This document shows, in pieces, positions 26,601 to 33,475 of a stretch of DNA of 42,709 nucleotides. Every line of letters begins with the position of its first letter. The stretch's first letter is position 1. The stretch spans positions 1 to 42,709 of the forward strand of contig WFNZ01000053.1 of the NCBI GenBank assembly GCA_015488335.1, read 5' to 3'. The notes under the pieces are model-generated. The model had not been told where the DNA came from and made no database searches. It saw only the letters and a program-made list of their open reading frames with translations. This stretch comes from Thermovibrio sp. (GTDB lineage: Bacteria; Aquificota; Aquificia; Desulfurobacteriales; Desulfurobacteriaceae). A program made the translations under genes and the position numbers.

Positions 26601-26721
26601 CGTTGTAGCAATAGGTGGTCTAATCTTTGGAACCTTTATGACCCTATTCTTCGTTCCCGTTCTGGTCTCATTAATTGAAGACATAAAAGACTGGTTCAGA
26701 GGAGACACTACACAAGAATAA
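23608..26721 (+). CDS. RND-family efflux permease (HAE type)
   Basis: The proton-driven inner-membrane pump, 1037 residues, 12 helices with two large periplasmic loops. It has the usual N-terminus (RKPHGVLAVLLFFCVIGIIGYFKIPRKFFPD) and the helix-4 proton relay LGMLTDDAVVVLENIERH with Asp-Asp, as in hydrophobe/amphiphile exporters; heavy-metal CusA-type pumps lack this pair. Helix 10-12 motifs (GIIVKNSILLIDF, RTRPVLMTAFGTAVGMIP) are intact. Substrates are unknown. It is the last gene of the operon and is followed by a hairpin terminator. Confidence 0.95.
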   Translation: MGRIVDWYVRKPHGVLAVLLFFCVIGIIGYFKIPRKFFPDANRPQIAVVTIEPGASAADIASHVTRPIEQRLKTLDLVRTIRSVSKDEVSVVTVEFEYKKGIDAAATDVSNELSKVLPFLPKDILPPQVYKVTDATRPVMVLAVYPKKGSHLSLAQVRELAENEIKDELLNLPHVSDVEVFGGYQREIRVYPDYQALAKYHISLFQLVNAIRTNNKNAPVGLIISKNGLVVLKIRDEAERIEEIKDIYIKPNVQVKDVAKVEWGYKDRLSAYHGNGHKAIGISILRSIKGYELPAINSVMAYLPKLKKEYPQLNFVIADTQKWLIELSNKNMLESLRDAVIFTLLVIFLFLANVRMLIVSFFSVPITYTITIGLMWLFGFNFNIVTLTAVILALGMLTDDAVVVLENIERHYFELKKDIWRATIDGTKEVMLAVLSGTYTTVAMLIPIVFIGGYVQHILRPLSLTLIIALVVSYFVAVTAIPITAPYILKKTPDKNWLERKIYDYFVVAIVYRLRDFYVWLTDGMLKSFWLKLGVIIFGFFLFVITMKNVIPVLGRDLMPPMDTGIVIVRAETDSNTSLQKTENVLSKMEKIVYSMPGVIRVSSTIGSEPGVLSFGSGKPPQQIEMKIQFIDRFHRKKTIWQIEEELREKFHKIPDLRYVTIMDFGATPLSSIKATVDEMIYGRDPKILNQIGEKLVQLMHKVRGITDISRNWYLDKKEIVLKVDANKASLYGLTPLQIAQYIGGYVRGIPASSFVVPMENGLLIRVILPNNKRDYVDKLKDIPIPTKKGFIPLSYFVSIKEHLTQTVITHQDLLNTLDVYGYRATAPTTFVQMQTNMLEKKFLKLPAGYGISHEGEIKQMMESFKRLFHSLMIGIIILYFSLVPAFESFIYPISIISAIPLALIGAAFSMLLAHKPQCMPSFMGMILLAGIIVKNSILLIDFFKWAKEEGQETKEAILNAIRIRTRPVLMTAFGTAVGMIPIALQWALGLERLAPLAVVAIGGLIFGTFMTLFFVPVLVSLIEDIKDWFRGDTTQE

Positions 26722-26731
26722 AAGAAAGTTC

Positions 26732-26775
26732 ACCCACCGGAACCGGCTTTCCCGGTGGGTAATCAATTTTTATTG
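26732..26775 (+). terminator. Rho-independent terminator after the RND operon
   Basis: ACCCACCGG (26732-26740) and CCGGTGGGT (26752-26760) form a perfect 9-bp stem with an 11-nt loop, followed by AATCAATTTTTATTG. It lies 10 nt after the permease stop. On the other strand the stem is followed by a mixed T-rich run, so it may also serve dxs. Confidence 0.8.
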
Positions 26776-26801
26776 AAGAGAACTCTAAAAAAAGTTAACG
26801 C

Positions 26802-28667
26802 TTAAACTGGATTCTTCTCTCTCTTAATCAGGAAATCTTTTACCTTTCTGTATAAACTTTCGGCATCCAGGCCAACAAGTTTTCTAAGCTCTTCCTGTTT
26901 TCCGTGCTCTATAAATCTGTCTGGAATTCCGATGTTTATAACTTTCCCCCCATACCAGGGAGCTAATAACTCATCTACTGCTGAACCGAAACCGCCTTTA
27001 ACTGTGTTCTCTTCAACGGTAAAAATTATTTTGAATTTCTGGGCAAGTTTTTTGAGGAGCTCCCCATCTATCGGCTTAATAAACCGGGCGTTAACTACTG
27101 AAACGCTTATTCCCTCCTTTTCAAGCTCTTCAGCAGCTTTTAATGCCTGATAGACAGGCCAGCCGACTGCAAGGATTACAGCGTCTTTTCCCTCTTTTAA
27201 GACCTCCCAGCTTCCCACGGGTATCTCTTTTAAGGGCTCCCTTATCGGAACACCGTAGCCCTTTCCACGTGGGTAGCGAACTGCAAAAGGTTTATTGGAT
27301 CTTATAGCTGTATAAAGAAGGTGGCGGAGCTCCTCTTCATCTTTTGGAGCTGCAACTACCATATTTGGAACAGCCCTCAGGTATGAAAGGTCAAAGAGGC
27401 CGTGGTGGGTGGCTCCGTCCTCTCCAACAAGGCCTGCCCTGTCTATGGCGAATACTACGGGGAGCTCCTGTAGAGCAACATCGTGGATTATCTGGTCGTA
27501 AGCCCTCTGGAGGAAGGTTGAGTAGATTGCAACAACGGGCTTTAAACCCTTTCTGGCAAGGCCAGCTGCAAATGTAACTGCGTGCTGCTCAGCAATTCCA
27601 ACGTCAAAGTATCTCTCCGGAAACCTCTCCTTGAACCTATCAAGGCCGGTTCCAGAGGGCATTGCAGCCGTTATTCCGATAACCCTTTCATCTTTTTCAG
27701 CTATCTCTATTAACGTTTTTGAGAAGATTTCAGTATAGGTTGGAACTTTTTTCTCTTCAGCTTTTGCCTTTTTAGGTGAAACTCCGTGGAACTTATCTGG
27801 CCTCTCCTCTGCCGGTTTGTAGCCTTTCCCCTTTTTGGTTAAAACGTGAACCAGCGTTGGCCCTTTCATTTTTGAGACGTTCTGCAAGGTTGTTATGAGG
27901 GTTGGAATGTCGTGGCCGTCTATCGGGCCAATGTATCTAAAACCCAGTTCCTCAAAGAGCATTCCAGGGGGAAAGAGGCCTTTAACTATCAGGTCTTCAA
28001 CCCTCTTTAAACCTTTATAAACTTTCTCTCCAAATATCCTCTTTGTTACTTCTTCTAACCTTTCCTTTGCCTTCCTCAGGTTCTCTCCCGTTGTCAGCTT
28101 TGTCAGGTAGTTTGAGATGGCTCCAATGTTTTTTGAGATAGACATCTCGTTGTCATTGAGGATTACTATAAGGTCTTCTTTCAGCTGGCCGGCGTTGTTG
28201 AGCCCCTCGTAAGCCTCTCCTGCAGTGAGAGCTCCGTCTCCGATAACCGCTATTACGTGGCCTTCTTCTCCCTTTAGCCTTTTTCCAACCTTTATGCCGA
28301 GGGCTGCAGAGATGGAAGTTGAGCTGTGGCCCGTTCCAAAGGCGTCGTATGGGCTCTCCTTTATTGACGGAAAGCCGGCAATCCCTCCAAGCTGTCTTAA
28401 CGTGTGGAACTTCTCCTTTCTCCCCGTTAAGATTTTGTAAGGGTAGGACTGGTGGCCAACGTCCCAGACTATCTCGTCTTTCGGTGGGCTGAAAACCTTT
28501 AGAAGGGCTAAGGTAAGCTCAACAACACCTAAAGATGAGGCGAGGTGGCCTCCGGTCTTCTCAACCACAGATATGATGAACCGGCGGAGCTCCTCGGCCA
28601 GCTGTTTAAGTTCCTCCTCAGAGAGCTTCTTAACGTCTTCCGGCGTGTTTACTCTATCTAAAATCAA
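26802..28667 (-). CDS. dxs: 1-deoxy-D-xylulose-5-phosphate synthase
   Basis: Dxs makes DXP from pyruvate and glyceraldehyde 3-phosphate, the entry step of the MEP isoprenoid pathway. The thiamine-diphosphate motif GDGALTAGEAYEGLNNAG...NDNEMSIS, WDVGHQSYPYKILTGR, and the transketolase C-half (YFDVGIAEQHAVTFAAGLA, DRAGLVGEDGATHHG) are all present. The 621-aa length is normal. The TTG start has CGGAGGG upstream. It lies just after the prenyl diphosphate synthase on the same strand, giving a functional isoprenoid pair. Confidence 0.97.
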   Translation of the reverse strand: MILDRVNTPEDVKKLSEEELKQLAEELRRFIISVVEKTGGHLASSLGVVELTLALLKVFSPPKDEIVWDVGHQSYPYKILTGRKEKFHTLRQLGGIAGFPSIKESPYDAFGTGHSSTSISAALGIKVGKRLKGEEGHVIAVIGDGALTAGEAYEGLNNAGQLKEDLIVILNDNEMSISKNIGAISNYLTKLTTGENLRKAKERLEEVTKRIFGEKVYKGLKRVEDLIVKGLFPPGMLFEELGFRYIGPIDGHDIPTLITTLQNVSKMKGPTLVHVLTKKGKGYKPAEERPDKFHGVSPKKAKAEEKKVPTYTEIFSKTLIEIAEKDERVIGITAAMPSGTGLDRFKERFPERYFDVGIAEQHAVTFAAGLARKGLKPVVAIYSTFLQRAYDQIIHDVALQELPVVFAIDRAGLVGEDGATHHGLFDLSYLRAVPNMVVAAPKDEEELRHLLYTAIRSNKPFAVRYPRGKGYGVPIREPLKEIPVGSWEVLKEGKDAVILAVGWPVYQALKAAEELEKEGISVSVVNARFIKPIDGELLKKLAQKFKIIFTVEENTVKGGFGSAVDELLAPWYGGKVINIGIPDRFIEHGKQEELRKLVGLDAESLYRKVKDFLIKREKNPV

Positions 28668-28711
28668 AAAGTTTCCCTCCGGCTTTTCTTAAGCTCCTTA
28701 ATAAACTTAAT

Positions 28712-29596
28712 TTAATACTTCCTCTCAACGATAAAACGGGCTATGGCCTCTAAAGGCTCCCTCTTATCTTCGGGAAAGATTTTAAGGGAGCCGACGGCTC
28801 TCTCTATCTCTTCTTCAGCCCTCTTCCTTGCTCCCTCTACACCGAAGAATGTAACAAAGGTAACTTTTCCCTTTTCAACGTCTGAGCCAACGTTCTTTCC
28901 GAGCTTTTCCTGATCTCCCACAACGTCTAAAACGTCGTCTACTATCTGGAAGGCAAGGCCTATGTGGTTTCCATACCTCCTTAAGGCCTCAATCTCTTCT
29001 CCACTTCCTCCACCTGTAATTCCACCAGAAACGACGGAAGCCGTTATGAGCCTCCCCGTTTTGTGTCTGTGGATGAAGAGGAGCTCCTCTAAAGTAACGT
29101 CGCTCCTTCCCTCTGCGTCTAAATCACACTGCTGGCCTAAGACCATTCCCAGCATTCCGGAAGCCTTAGCTATTTCAGAGATAACCTGAACTTTTCTCTC
29201 ACAGTTAAAGTCCCATTCGGATAGAACTTCAAAAGCCCTGTTTAAAAGTGCATCTCCGGCAAGAATTGCAACTGCCTCTCCAAACTTGACCCAGGTTGTA
29301 GGGTGGCCACGCCTTAATGTGTCGTTGTCCATTGCAGGAAGGTCGTCGTGGATGAGTGAGTAGGTGTGTATCATCTCTATGGCGCAGGCAGGAGTAACGG
29401 CATCTTCTACTTTTCCTCCAACTATTTCACACCCTGCCATACAGAGGATTGGCCTTAACCTTTTACCTCCAACGGTTAAGGAGTATCTAACCGCCTCGTA
29501 GAGCTTCTTTCCAAACTCTGGCTCCGGCGGAAGGAACTTGAGAATCTCCCTGTCTATCAGTTCTTTCCTCTCTTTCAGGTAGCTCTTAAGCTCCAT
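28712..29596 (-). CDS. ispA: Polyprenyl (farnesyl/geranylgeranyl) diphosphate synthase
   Basis: It elongates dimethylallyl diphosphate with isopentenyl diphosphate to C15 or C20 chains. The first aspartate-rich motif is HDDLPAMDNDTLRRG and the second FQIVDDVLDVVGD. The bacterial two-residue insertion in the first motif (PA) fits IspA-type FPP/GGPP synthases. The protein has 294 residues; GKRLRPILC is also seen. The product length cannot be told with certainty. It lies 9 nt after plsY and 44 nt before dxs, within the lipid block downstream of dnaN. Confidence 0.93.
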   Translation of the reverse strand: MELKSYLKERKELIDREILKFLPPEPEFGKKLYEAVRYSLTVGGKRLRPILCMAGCEIVGGKVEDAVTPACAIEMIHTYSLIHDDLPAMDNDTLRRGHPTTWVKFGEAVAILAGDALLNRAFEVLSEWDFNCERKVQVISEIAKASGMLGMVLGQQCDLDAEGRSDVTLEELLFIHRHKTGRLITASVVSGGITGGGSGEEIEALRRYGNHIGLAFQIVDDVLDVVGDQEKLGKNVGSDVEKGKVTFVTFFGVEGARKRAEEEIERAVGSLKIFPEDKREPLEAIARFIVERKY

Positions 29597-29605
29597 TTTT
29601 AACCT

Positions 29606-30196
29606 CTACCTGTATTTCTTCTCCTCTCCCTTTAAAAGCCTTTTTATGTTTGAGTGGTGTTTCACAACTATAACAAGAGCTGTTAGGGAAACCAGTATGA
29701 AGGAGAGCTCCGAAGGTTTCTCAAGGAACCTGTAGAGGAGAGGGTATGTTAGGGCTGCAGTTATTGATGAGAGTGAAACGTAGCGGGTAAGAAAGAAAAC
29801 CACAAGGAATATAAAAAAGGCAAGAAGTGTAATTTTTGGAGAGATTACGATAAAAGCGCCAAGGCCTGTTGCAACTCCTTTTCCACCTCTAAACTTAAGA
29901 AAGGGTGAAAAACAGTGACCTAAAACGGCAAAAAGCCCTGAAAGAACCTGATACTCTTCAGGCAGACCGGCAAGTTTAACCGTTAGAACGGGGAAAGCTC
30001 CCTTCAGCGCATCTAAAAGAAGAACCAGAGCCCCATACTTTTTTCCCAGAACCCTTGAAACGTTTGTAGCCCCTATATTTCCACTTCCGTGCTGCCGAAC
30101 GTCAACCCCTTTCAGCTTTCCAATAACGTAACCGAAGGGAATTGAACCGAAGAGGAATGGAAGAACTGTTGTTAGAAGAATAAAGCTCACATCCAT
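29606..30196 (-). CDS. plsY: Acyl-phosphate:glycerol-3-phosphate acyltransferase PlsY
   Basis: PlsY puts the first acyl chain on glycerol 3-phosphate using acyl phosphate. It is a 196-residue membrane protein with the three family motifs: GSIPFGYVIGKLKGVDVR, HGSGNIGATNVSRVLG, and FRGGKGVATGLG. It starts one base after the pgsA stop, so the two are co-translated. With pgsA it forms a phospholipid-synthesis pair. Confidence 0.96.
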   Translation of the reverse strand: MDVSFILLTTVLPFLFGSIPFGYVIGKLKGVDVRQHGSGNIGATNVSRVLGKKYGALVLLLDALKGAFPVLTVKLAGLPEEYQVLSGLFAVLGHCFSPFLKFRGGKGVATGLGAFIVISPKITLLAFFIFLVVFFLTRYVSLSSITAALTYPLLYRFLEKPSELSFILVSLTALVIVVKHHSNIKRLLKGEEKKYR

Positions 30197-30197
30197 A

Positions 30198-30719
30198 CTA
30201 CTGCTCCTTAAGCTCTTTCAGGAACTTAACGAAGTAGTCAAAGCCCGTATATAGGGCAACAAAGGCAGAAAGTATCAGAAGGAGCTCCCCAATACTCTTA
30301 AACCCGGAAAGGAGCAGAATAACAGAAGCCATTATGAGAACGGTTTTCAGCTTCCCTCCTTTAGAGGCCGGAATAACAAGCCCCCGGGAAGCTGCAATAG
30401 CCCTCATTCCCGTAACGGCCTCCTCCCGCCCAACTATGGTTATAACGGAGTAGGGATCGCAGAGCTTCACGTAGGCAAGTGAGATGAGAGTTGAAGAGGT
30501 AAGGAGCTTGTCTGCAACCGGATCTAAGAGAATTCCAAGGCTTGTCACAGACCTCTGTTTTCTGGCTATGTAGCCGTCTAAAAAGTCTGTAACGGCCGAA
30601 ACTATGAAAAGCAACAGGGCCAGAAGGAAATGGCCCTTAACTATGAAAACAACGATAAACGGCAACAGAAGAATTCTTAAAAGGGTGAGGAAGTTTGGAA
30701 CCGTCTTTACCCTTCCCAT
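30198..30719 (-). CDS. pgsA: CDP-diacylglycerol-glycerol-3-phosphate 3-phosphatidyltransferase
   Basis: PgsA makes phosphatidylglycerol phosphate. The CDP-alcohol phosphotransferase signature DGYIARKQRSVTSLGILLDPVADKL is complete (DG..AR........G...D...D), starting near residue 47. The protein has 173 aa and several membrane helices. The ATG overlaps the dnaN stop (TGATG), linking phospholipid synthesis to replication genes; acidic phospholipids such as its products reactivate DnaA in Escherichia coli. Confidence 0.95.
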   Translation of the reverse strand: MGRVKTVPNFLTLLRILLLPFIVVFIVKGHFLLALLLFIVSAVTDFLDGYIARKQRSVTSLGILLDPVADKLLTSSTLISLAYVKLCDPYSVITIVGREEAVTGMRAIAASRGLVIPASKGGKLKTVLIMASVILLLSGFKSIGELLLILSAFVALYTGFDYFVKFLKELKEQ

Positions 30720-31813
30720 CAGACCTTCATCGGCATCACAACGTTTTTGAGCTGAGGCTCATCTTCACTGGCTATAAGAACGGGCGTTAGCTCTTCGCCG
30801 AACTTCATTGTAATGGTTTCTCCGTCAAAGGAGCTGATGGACTCAATCATGTGGATAATGTTGAAGTTGATGGAGAAGGACTCCCCTGAATAGTCAACGG
30901 GAATTGTTACTTCTGCCTCTTCAGGGGATTCTCCCTCAACGTTCCTCGCCTGAAGGGTGAGCCTTCCATCTTCAAGATTAAAACGAACAGCCATAATCTC
31001 ATCTTTGTCAAAGATGATTGAAACCTCTTTCAGGGCTGAGAGGAGCTCCTCCCTATCGGCAGACATTGTAATGGGATTATCCTCTGGAATAACCACAGTG
31101 TAGTCGGGATACTCCCCCTCTATGAGGGATGTCCACATAACCGTATCTCCACTGTTGAAGTAGAGCTTGTTTCCCTGCTCCGCAACAGAGACCTCCTCAC
31201 CCTCTCTGAGGACCTTCTTAAGCTCGCTGAGAGATTTTTTCGGAATAATGGCACTGAACCCTTCAGAAGGAACTAAAACCTCGTAGAGGGCCAATCTGTG
31301 GCCGTCGGTGGCAACTGCGTGGAGACGGTCTCCGAGGGAGCGGAGAAGAACTCCTGTTAAAACGTATCTGGTTTCATCCCTGCTGGCTGCGTAGGAGACT
31401 TTCTTAATCGCCCTGTCTATCTCCTCTGAGGGAAGGGTTATTGGGTAGGAAGAGGGGAGCTCTATCTCGGGAAACTCATCTGGTGGAAGGGTGGCAAGTG
31501 AAAACCTTGAGTTGGCAGATTTCACAGTAAGTTTAGAGTCGGAAGTCTCAATGTCTATCTCATCTCCTGTAAGTGAAGAAAAGAGCTTTGCTGCCTTGTT
31601 AGCGTTGACTGTTACTTTCCCTCCCTCTTCAACTTCACAGTCTATAACTGTGGAAACTCCTATCTCAAGGTTCGTGGCAGTCAGCCTTAAAGTATTATCC
31701 TCAGCCTCAAAAAGGATGTTAGAGAGAATGGGGATGGTTCCCCTCCTGTCGGCGGCAGATGAAGCCAGTTTGACCGCATCCCGAGCTTTCAATTTGCTGA
31801 CCCTAATTTTCAT
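30719..31813 (-). CDS. dnaN: DNA polymerase III beta subunit (sliding clamp)
   Basis: The clamp encircles DNA and tethers the replicative polymerase. The 364-residue protein has the three-domain pattern: KIRVSKLKARDAVKLASSAADRR at the start, TGVLLRSLGDRLHAVATDGHRLALYE in the middle, and the C-terminal NVVMPMKV in place of the usual VMPMRL end. The ATG has AGGAG 8 nt upstream in the AT-rich part of oriC. The order dnaA-oriC-dnaN is the common bacterial one. It overlaps pgsA by one base. Confidence 0.97.
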   Translation of the reverse strand: MKIRVSKLKARDAVKLASSAADRRGTIPILSNILFEAEDNTLRLTATNLEIGVSTVIDCEVEEGGKVTVNANKAAKLFSSLTGDEIDIETSDSKLTVKSANSRFSLATLPPDEFPEIELPSSYPITLPSEEIDRAIKKVSYAASRDETRYVLTGVLLRSLGDRLHAVATDGHRLALYEVLVPSEGFSAIIPKKSLSELKKVLREGEEVSVAEQGNKLYFNSGDTVMWTSLIEGEYPDYTVVIPEDNPITMSADREELLSALKEVSIIFDKDEIMAVRFNLEDGRLTLQARNVEGESPEEAEVTIPVDYSGESFSINFNIIHMIESISSFDGETITMKFGEELTPVLIASEDEPQLKNVVMPMKV

Positions 31814-31814
31814 T

Positions 31815-31878
31815 ATTTACTCCTCCCTATATAGAGTATATATACAGTAATTACTATATATACCGTAGTAATAATAAG
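31815..31878. other. Likely DNA-unwinding element with DnaA-trio-like repeats
   Basis: This stretch is rich in TATATA-type steps. It ends in TAG-TAA-TAA-TAA (31866-31877), which resembles the DnaA-trio array known to load DnaA on single strands in Bacillus subtilis. The orientation is right, with the boxes to the 3' side, but the nearest box is 65 bp away instead of adjacent. It also holds the dnaN ribosome site near its left end. Confidence 0.55.
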
Positions 31879-31899
31879 AGTGCACTTTTTTTGTGCACT
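31879..31899. repeat. Hairpin with T7 spacer between unwinding element and DnaA boxes
   Basis: AGTGCAC (31879-31885), seven T, then GTGCACT (31893-31899): a perfect 7-bp inverted repeat with a homopolymer loop. It divides the AT-rich element from the DnaA-box cluster. It could be a protein site or the 3' hairpin of dnaA mRNA, but it lacks the T-run expected after a terminator stem. Confidence 0.6.
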
Positions 31900-32050
31900 T
31901 AAGATAAAAGTTCTTGCCTCTCTTTGGCTTAAGCCCAAAAAGTTATCCACATAGTGTGGATAACTTGCCGATTTTCCTGTGGATAACTGGTGTGGATAAC
32001 TTTTTCCTGTGGATAACTTTTCAACGTTCCCGTGAGTTATCCACACCTTT

Positions 32051-33475
32051 TCAGTTATCCACATAATTATCCACATAGTTATCCACACCGGTGTGGATAA
32101 CTCGGGTTGACCTATCTACCGCTTCTTTTATCTCAAGTTCTAACCTGTCTAACCTCTTCTTCAGCTCCTCGTCCTCTTTGAGGAGCTCCTCAACCTTCCT
32201 TACAGCGTGGATGACTGTTGTGTGGTCGTCCCTCTTAAAGGCGGCTGCTATCTGTGTGTAGGGGTAGTTTCCCACCTTCTTGGCCATAAACATTGCCACC
32301 TGCCTTGCAAGGGCTACCTGCTTTTTCCGGCTGGGGCTGTCTAAGAGCTCCACACTTACTTCAAACTCCTTTCCAACCATCTCTTTTATGATTTTCAGCG
32401 AAATCTCTTTAATTTTTCTCTCTTTTCTCTCCCTGTCGTCTTCAGGAAGGAAGAGCTCCTTTACAAGTTTCTCATTTATAGGTCTTCCCTCTAAAGTGGC
32501 TTTTGCCTTAAGCTTTACCAGAGCTCCCTCAAGCTGCCTTATGTTTGACTTTATCATCGTTGCAAGGAGCTTTATGACCTTGTCGCTTACCTCTATTCCC
32601 TCCTCTTCTGCCTTTCTCTTCAGAATTGCTACCCTCGTTTCAAAGTCCGGCGGCTGGATGTCTGCTATGAGCCCCCACTCAAAACGGCTTCTGAGCCTCT
32701 CTGTAAGGGTTGGTATGTCCTTTGGAGGTCTATCGCTGGTTAGAACAACCTGCTTTCCTGCATCGTAGAGGGCGTTGAATGTGTGGAAGAACTCAATCTG
32801 TGTTCTCTCCTTACCACCTATGAACTGGATGTCGTCTATGAGGAGAACGTCAACGCTTCTATACTGCTCTCTGAACTTGTGGATGTTGTCGGATTTTAAC
32901 GCCTCTATCAGCTGATTCATGAATGTTTCCGTTGTTGTGTAGACAACTTTTCTGTTTGGGTCTTTCTTCAGAATGTAGTTTCCTATTGCCTGCATCAGGT
33001 GGGTCTTTCCAAGTCCTACGCCACCGTAGATAAATAAAGGGTTGTAGGCCTTTCCGGGGTTCTCTGCCACTGCTAAAGCGGCAGCATGGGCAAACTGGTT
33101 GCTTGAGCCCACAACGAAGTTTTCAAAGGTGTATTTCGGGTTGAGGTTTGAGTTTATCTTTGGAGTTTCCTGAGGGAGTTCTCTCTTTTTCTTCTCTAAC
33201 AGCTGGAAGAGGTCTGGCTGTTTGGGAGTTTCTGCCTCTTCGGGGGAGAGGAGCTCCACCTTCAGCTTTTTCTTAAAGGTCTTCTCTGCCGCCTCTTCAA
33301 GGAGTTTCAGATACTGCTTCTCAAGAAGGCTCTTAACAACTTTATCTCTGGTTTTGAGCTTCAGGTTTTCGCCGGTGAGTTCTATCAGCTTCAGGTCTTT
33401 AAAGAGGTTTTTGTAGAGCCCCGGCTTTACCCTCTTCTTTATCTCCCCCAAAAAGGCCTTGAAAGCTTCAGCCAC
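32051..33475 (-). CDS. dnaA: Chromosomal replication initiator DnaA
   Basis: DnaA binds its boxes at oriC, forms an ATP-dependent helix and melts the origin. Domain I is at the N-terminus, the AAA+ domain has Walker A at 151-158 (GGVGLGKT) and Walker B VDVLLIDDIQFI, and domain IV carries the DNA-binding signature DDHTTVIHAVRKVEELL. The start is GTG 33475, overlapping the glycosyltransferase stop by 8 nt. Oddly, residues 459-474 (VIHTGVDNYVDNYVDN) follow domain IV and are encoded by four DnaA boxes, so the gene ends inside its own origin. Confidence 0.97.
   Translation of the reverse strand: MAEAFKAFLGEIKKRVKPGLYKNLFKDLKLIELTGENLKLKTRDKVVKSLLEKQYLKLLEEAAEKTFKKKLKVELLSPEEAETPKQPDLFQLLEKKKRELPQETPKINSNLNPKYTFENFVVGSSNQFAHAAALAVAENPGKAYNPLFIYGGVGLGKTHLMQAIGNYILKKDPNRKVVYTTTETFMNQLIEALKSDNIHKFREQYRSVDVLLIDDIQFIGGKERTQIEFFHTFNALYDAGKQVVLTSDRPPKDIPTLTERLRSRFEWGLIADIQPPDFETRVAILKRKAEEEGIEVSDKVIKLLATMIKSNIRQLEGALVKLKAKATLEGRPINEKLVKELFLPEDDRERKERKIKEISLKIIKEMVGKEFEVSVELLDSPSRKKQVALARQVAMFMAKKVGNYPYTQIAAAFKRDDHTTVIHAVRKVEELLKEDEELKKRLDRLELEIKEAVDRSTRVIHTGVDNYVDNYVDN

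Larger units (their letters stand above)
31814..32107. other. Chromosomal replication origin oriC with ten DnaA boxes
   Basis: The stretch between dnaN and the end of dnaA, plus the last dnaA codons, holds ten perfect TTATCCACA boxes. Plus-strand copies start at 31943, 32037, 32055, 32067 and 32079; minus-strand copies at 31955, 31978, 31991, 32008 and 32092. The first two form a near-contiguous palindrome (10-bp arms, 3-nt gap). Three (32055, 32067, 32079) are in tandem with a 12-bp period. The side next to dnaN (31815-31878) is almost pure A/T and is the likely unwinding element. No other gene is needed to explain the region; DnaA binding is inferred from box identity. Confidence 0.95.

Noticed and set aside
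31813-32088. 91-codon minus-strand frame between dnaN and dnaA
   Set aside because: Its odd sequence (MWITMWIIMWITEKVW) is just DnaA boxes read in a wrong frame; the region is oriC.
31943-32100. CRISPR-like or satellite repeats
   Set aside because: The repeated unit is the 9-bp DnaA box in both orientations with irregular spacing, located between dnaA and dnaN.
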